Origin: an uncultured Oscillospiraceae bacterium
GTDB taxonomy: Bacteria; Bacillota; Clostridia; Oscillospirales; Oscillospiraceae
Assembly (NCBI GenBank): GCA_934515035.1
Contig: CAKSXP010000119.1
Coordinates: 1-6,079, forward strand
Direction: 5' to 3'
Length of the DNA stretch: 6,079 nucleotides
Part shown: positions 5,795 through 6,079 of the stretch, piece by piece
How the letters are laid out: each line of letters begins with the position of its first letter
How positions within the stretch are numbered: the first letter of the stretch is position 1
The notes under the pieces: generated by a model
Database searches by the model: none
The model's input: only the letters and a program-made list of their open reading frames with translations
Told to the model about the DNA's origin: nothing
Program-made: the position numbers and the translations under genes

Positions 5795-6079
5795 TTATCC
5801 CCCCTGTGTGTAAAATGTGTTCTGCAGCAGCGCTCCGCCGCCGGGCGGCCTTGTGTCCAGCGCGGAGAGCATGATGTTATACATGTTCAGCAGCGGCCCG
5901 GAATCCACAACGAGATCGACTATCAGCTGCTGCGCCGCAACGAAATAGGGCAGCGCCTGCACCGCGTCCTCGGCGACCTCAAATTCATAGTCGTCGCCGG
6001 TGTCCGCGTCGATCGTCGCGGGATTGGCAAAGTATTCAAGCTCGAGCTCCGCCGTCTCGCCAGCGGGTATGACGATTTT
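5795..6079 (-). CDS. C-terminal part of a probable phage portal adaptor / connector protein (5' end outside window)
   Basis: An uninterrupted frame enters from the right edge and stops at TAA (5797-5795), giving the last 94 residues of a protein. The visible part starts KIVIPAGETAELELEYFANP, continues with the acidic run ATIDADTGDDYEFEVAEDAV, then a predicted helical block QALPYFVAAQQLIVDLVVD and GPLLNMYNIMLSALD, and ends with a Pro/Gly-rich tail (TRPPGGGALLQNTFYTQGG). The layout (a 'yfanP' strand, an acidic loop, then an alanine-rich helix and 'YNxxLSxLD') resembles small adaptor or head-tail connector proteins, which assemble as a ring below the portal. Its place directly upstream of the nozzle-like protein fits. 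This is pattern recall on a fragment, so the frame is secure but the function is tentative. There are no signal or membrane segments in the visible part. The gap to the next start is 3 nt. Confidence 0.78.
   Translation of the reverse strand, partial: KIVIPAGETAELELEYFANPATIDADTGDDYEFEVAEDAVQALPYFVAAQQLIVDLVVDSGPLLNMYNIMLSALDTRPPGGGALLQNTFYTQGG
5799..5805 (-). promoter_or_regulatory. Ribosome-binding site supporting a GTG start
   Basis: AGGGGGG lies 7 nt before GTG at 5791, within the Gln-Gly-Gly end of the upstream gene. An in-frame TAA (5797-5795) lies between this site and the GTG. No start further upstream is therefore possible. Confidence 0.72.

Overview
The window is a late structural (tail and receptor-binding) segment of a tailed phage or prophage. 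It lies against the 3' end of a chromosomal-type or phage-carried HicB antitoxin gene. The host looks like a moderately high-GC member of the Firmicutes, most likely Clostridia. The reasons are purine-rich AGGAGG/GGGAGG ribosome-binding sites about 7-10 nt before almost every start, protein segments of a style common in clostridial gut prophages (HDxRYYTExETDALL repeats, PTEDMQVATKKYVDD, collagen-like GXY repeats), and a HicB of the Firmicutes type. This assignment is an inference from motif recall; no search was possible.

Layout. The + strand carries only the C-terminal part of hicB (1-308), followed at once by a strong intrinsic terminator (320-352). Everything from 359 to the right edge is a single - strand operon read right to left. 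In order of transcription it holds: the C-terminal 94 residues of a small acidic helical protein that may be a portal adaptor or head-tail connector (6079-5795); a 633-aa beta-rich protein resembling nozzle/tail-tube-B or stabilisation proteins of short-tailed phages (5791-3890); a 257-aa tail fibre with two HDxRYYTE repeats (3874-3101); a 162-aa Tyr/Ser/Thr/Gly-rich protein of unknown role (3104-2616); a 106-aa small beta-type protein (2616-2296); and a 645-aa collagen-containing tail fibre (2296-359). Junctions are 3 nt, 15 nt, ATGA, TGATG and TGATG, so translation is probably coupled.

How they may work together. The adaptor and nozzle-like proteins would form the neck and tail, and the next four genes would form the host-recognition apparatus. 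No tape-measure, tail-tube or sheath gene is visible between the adaptor-like and fibre genes, which suggests a podovirus-like short tail, though the window is too small to prove it. No lysis genes, integrase, attachment site, tRNA, CRISPR array or IS element is visible. The operon has no obvious terminator of its own before it runs into the antisense strand of hicB. There is no gene-free stretch over 300 bases. The least ordinary items are the mosaic base composition of the 645-aa fibre, its duplicated collagen block, and the convergence of the late operon on an antitoxin gene.
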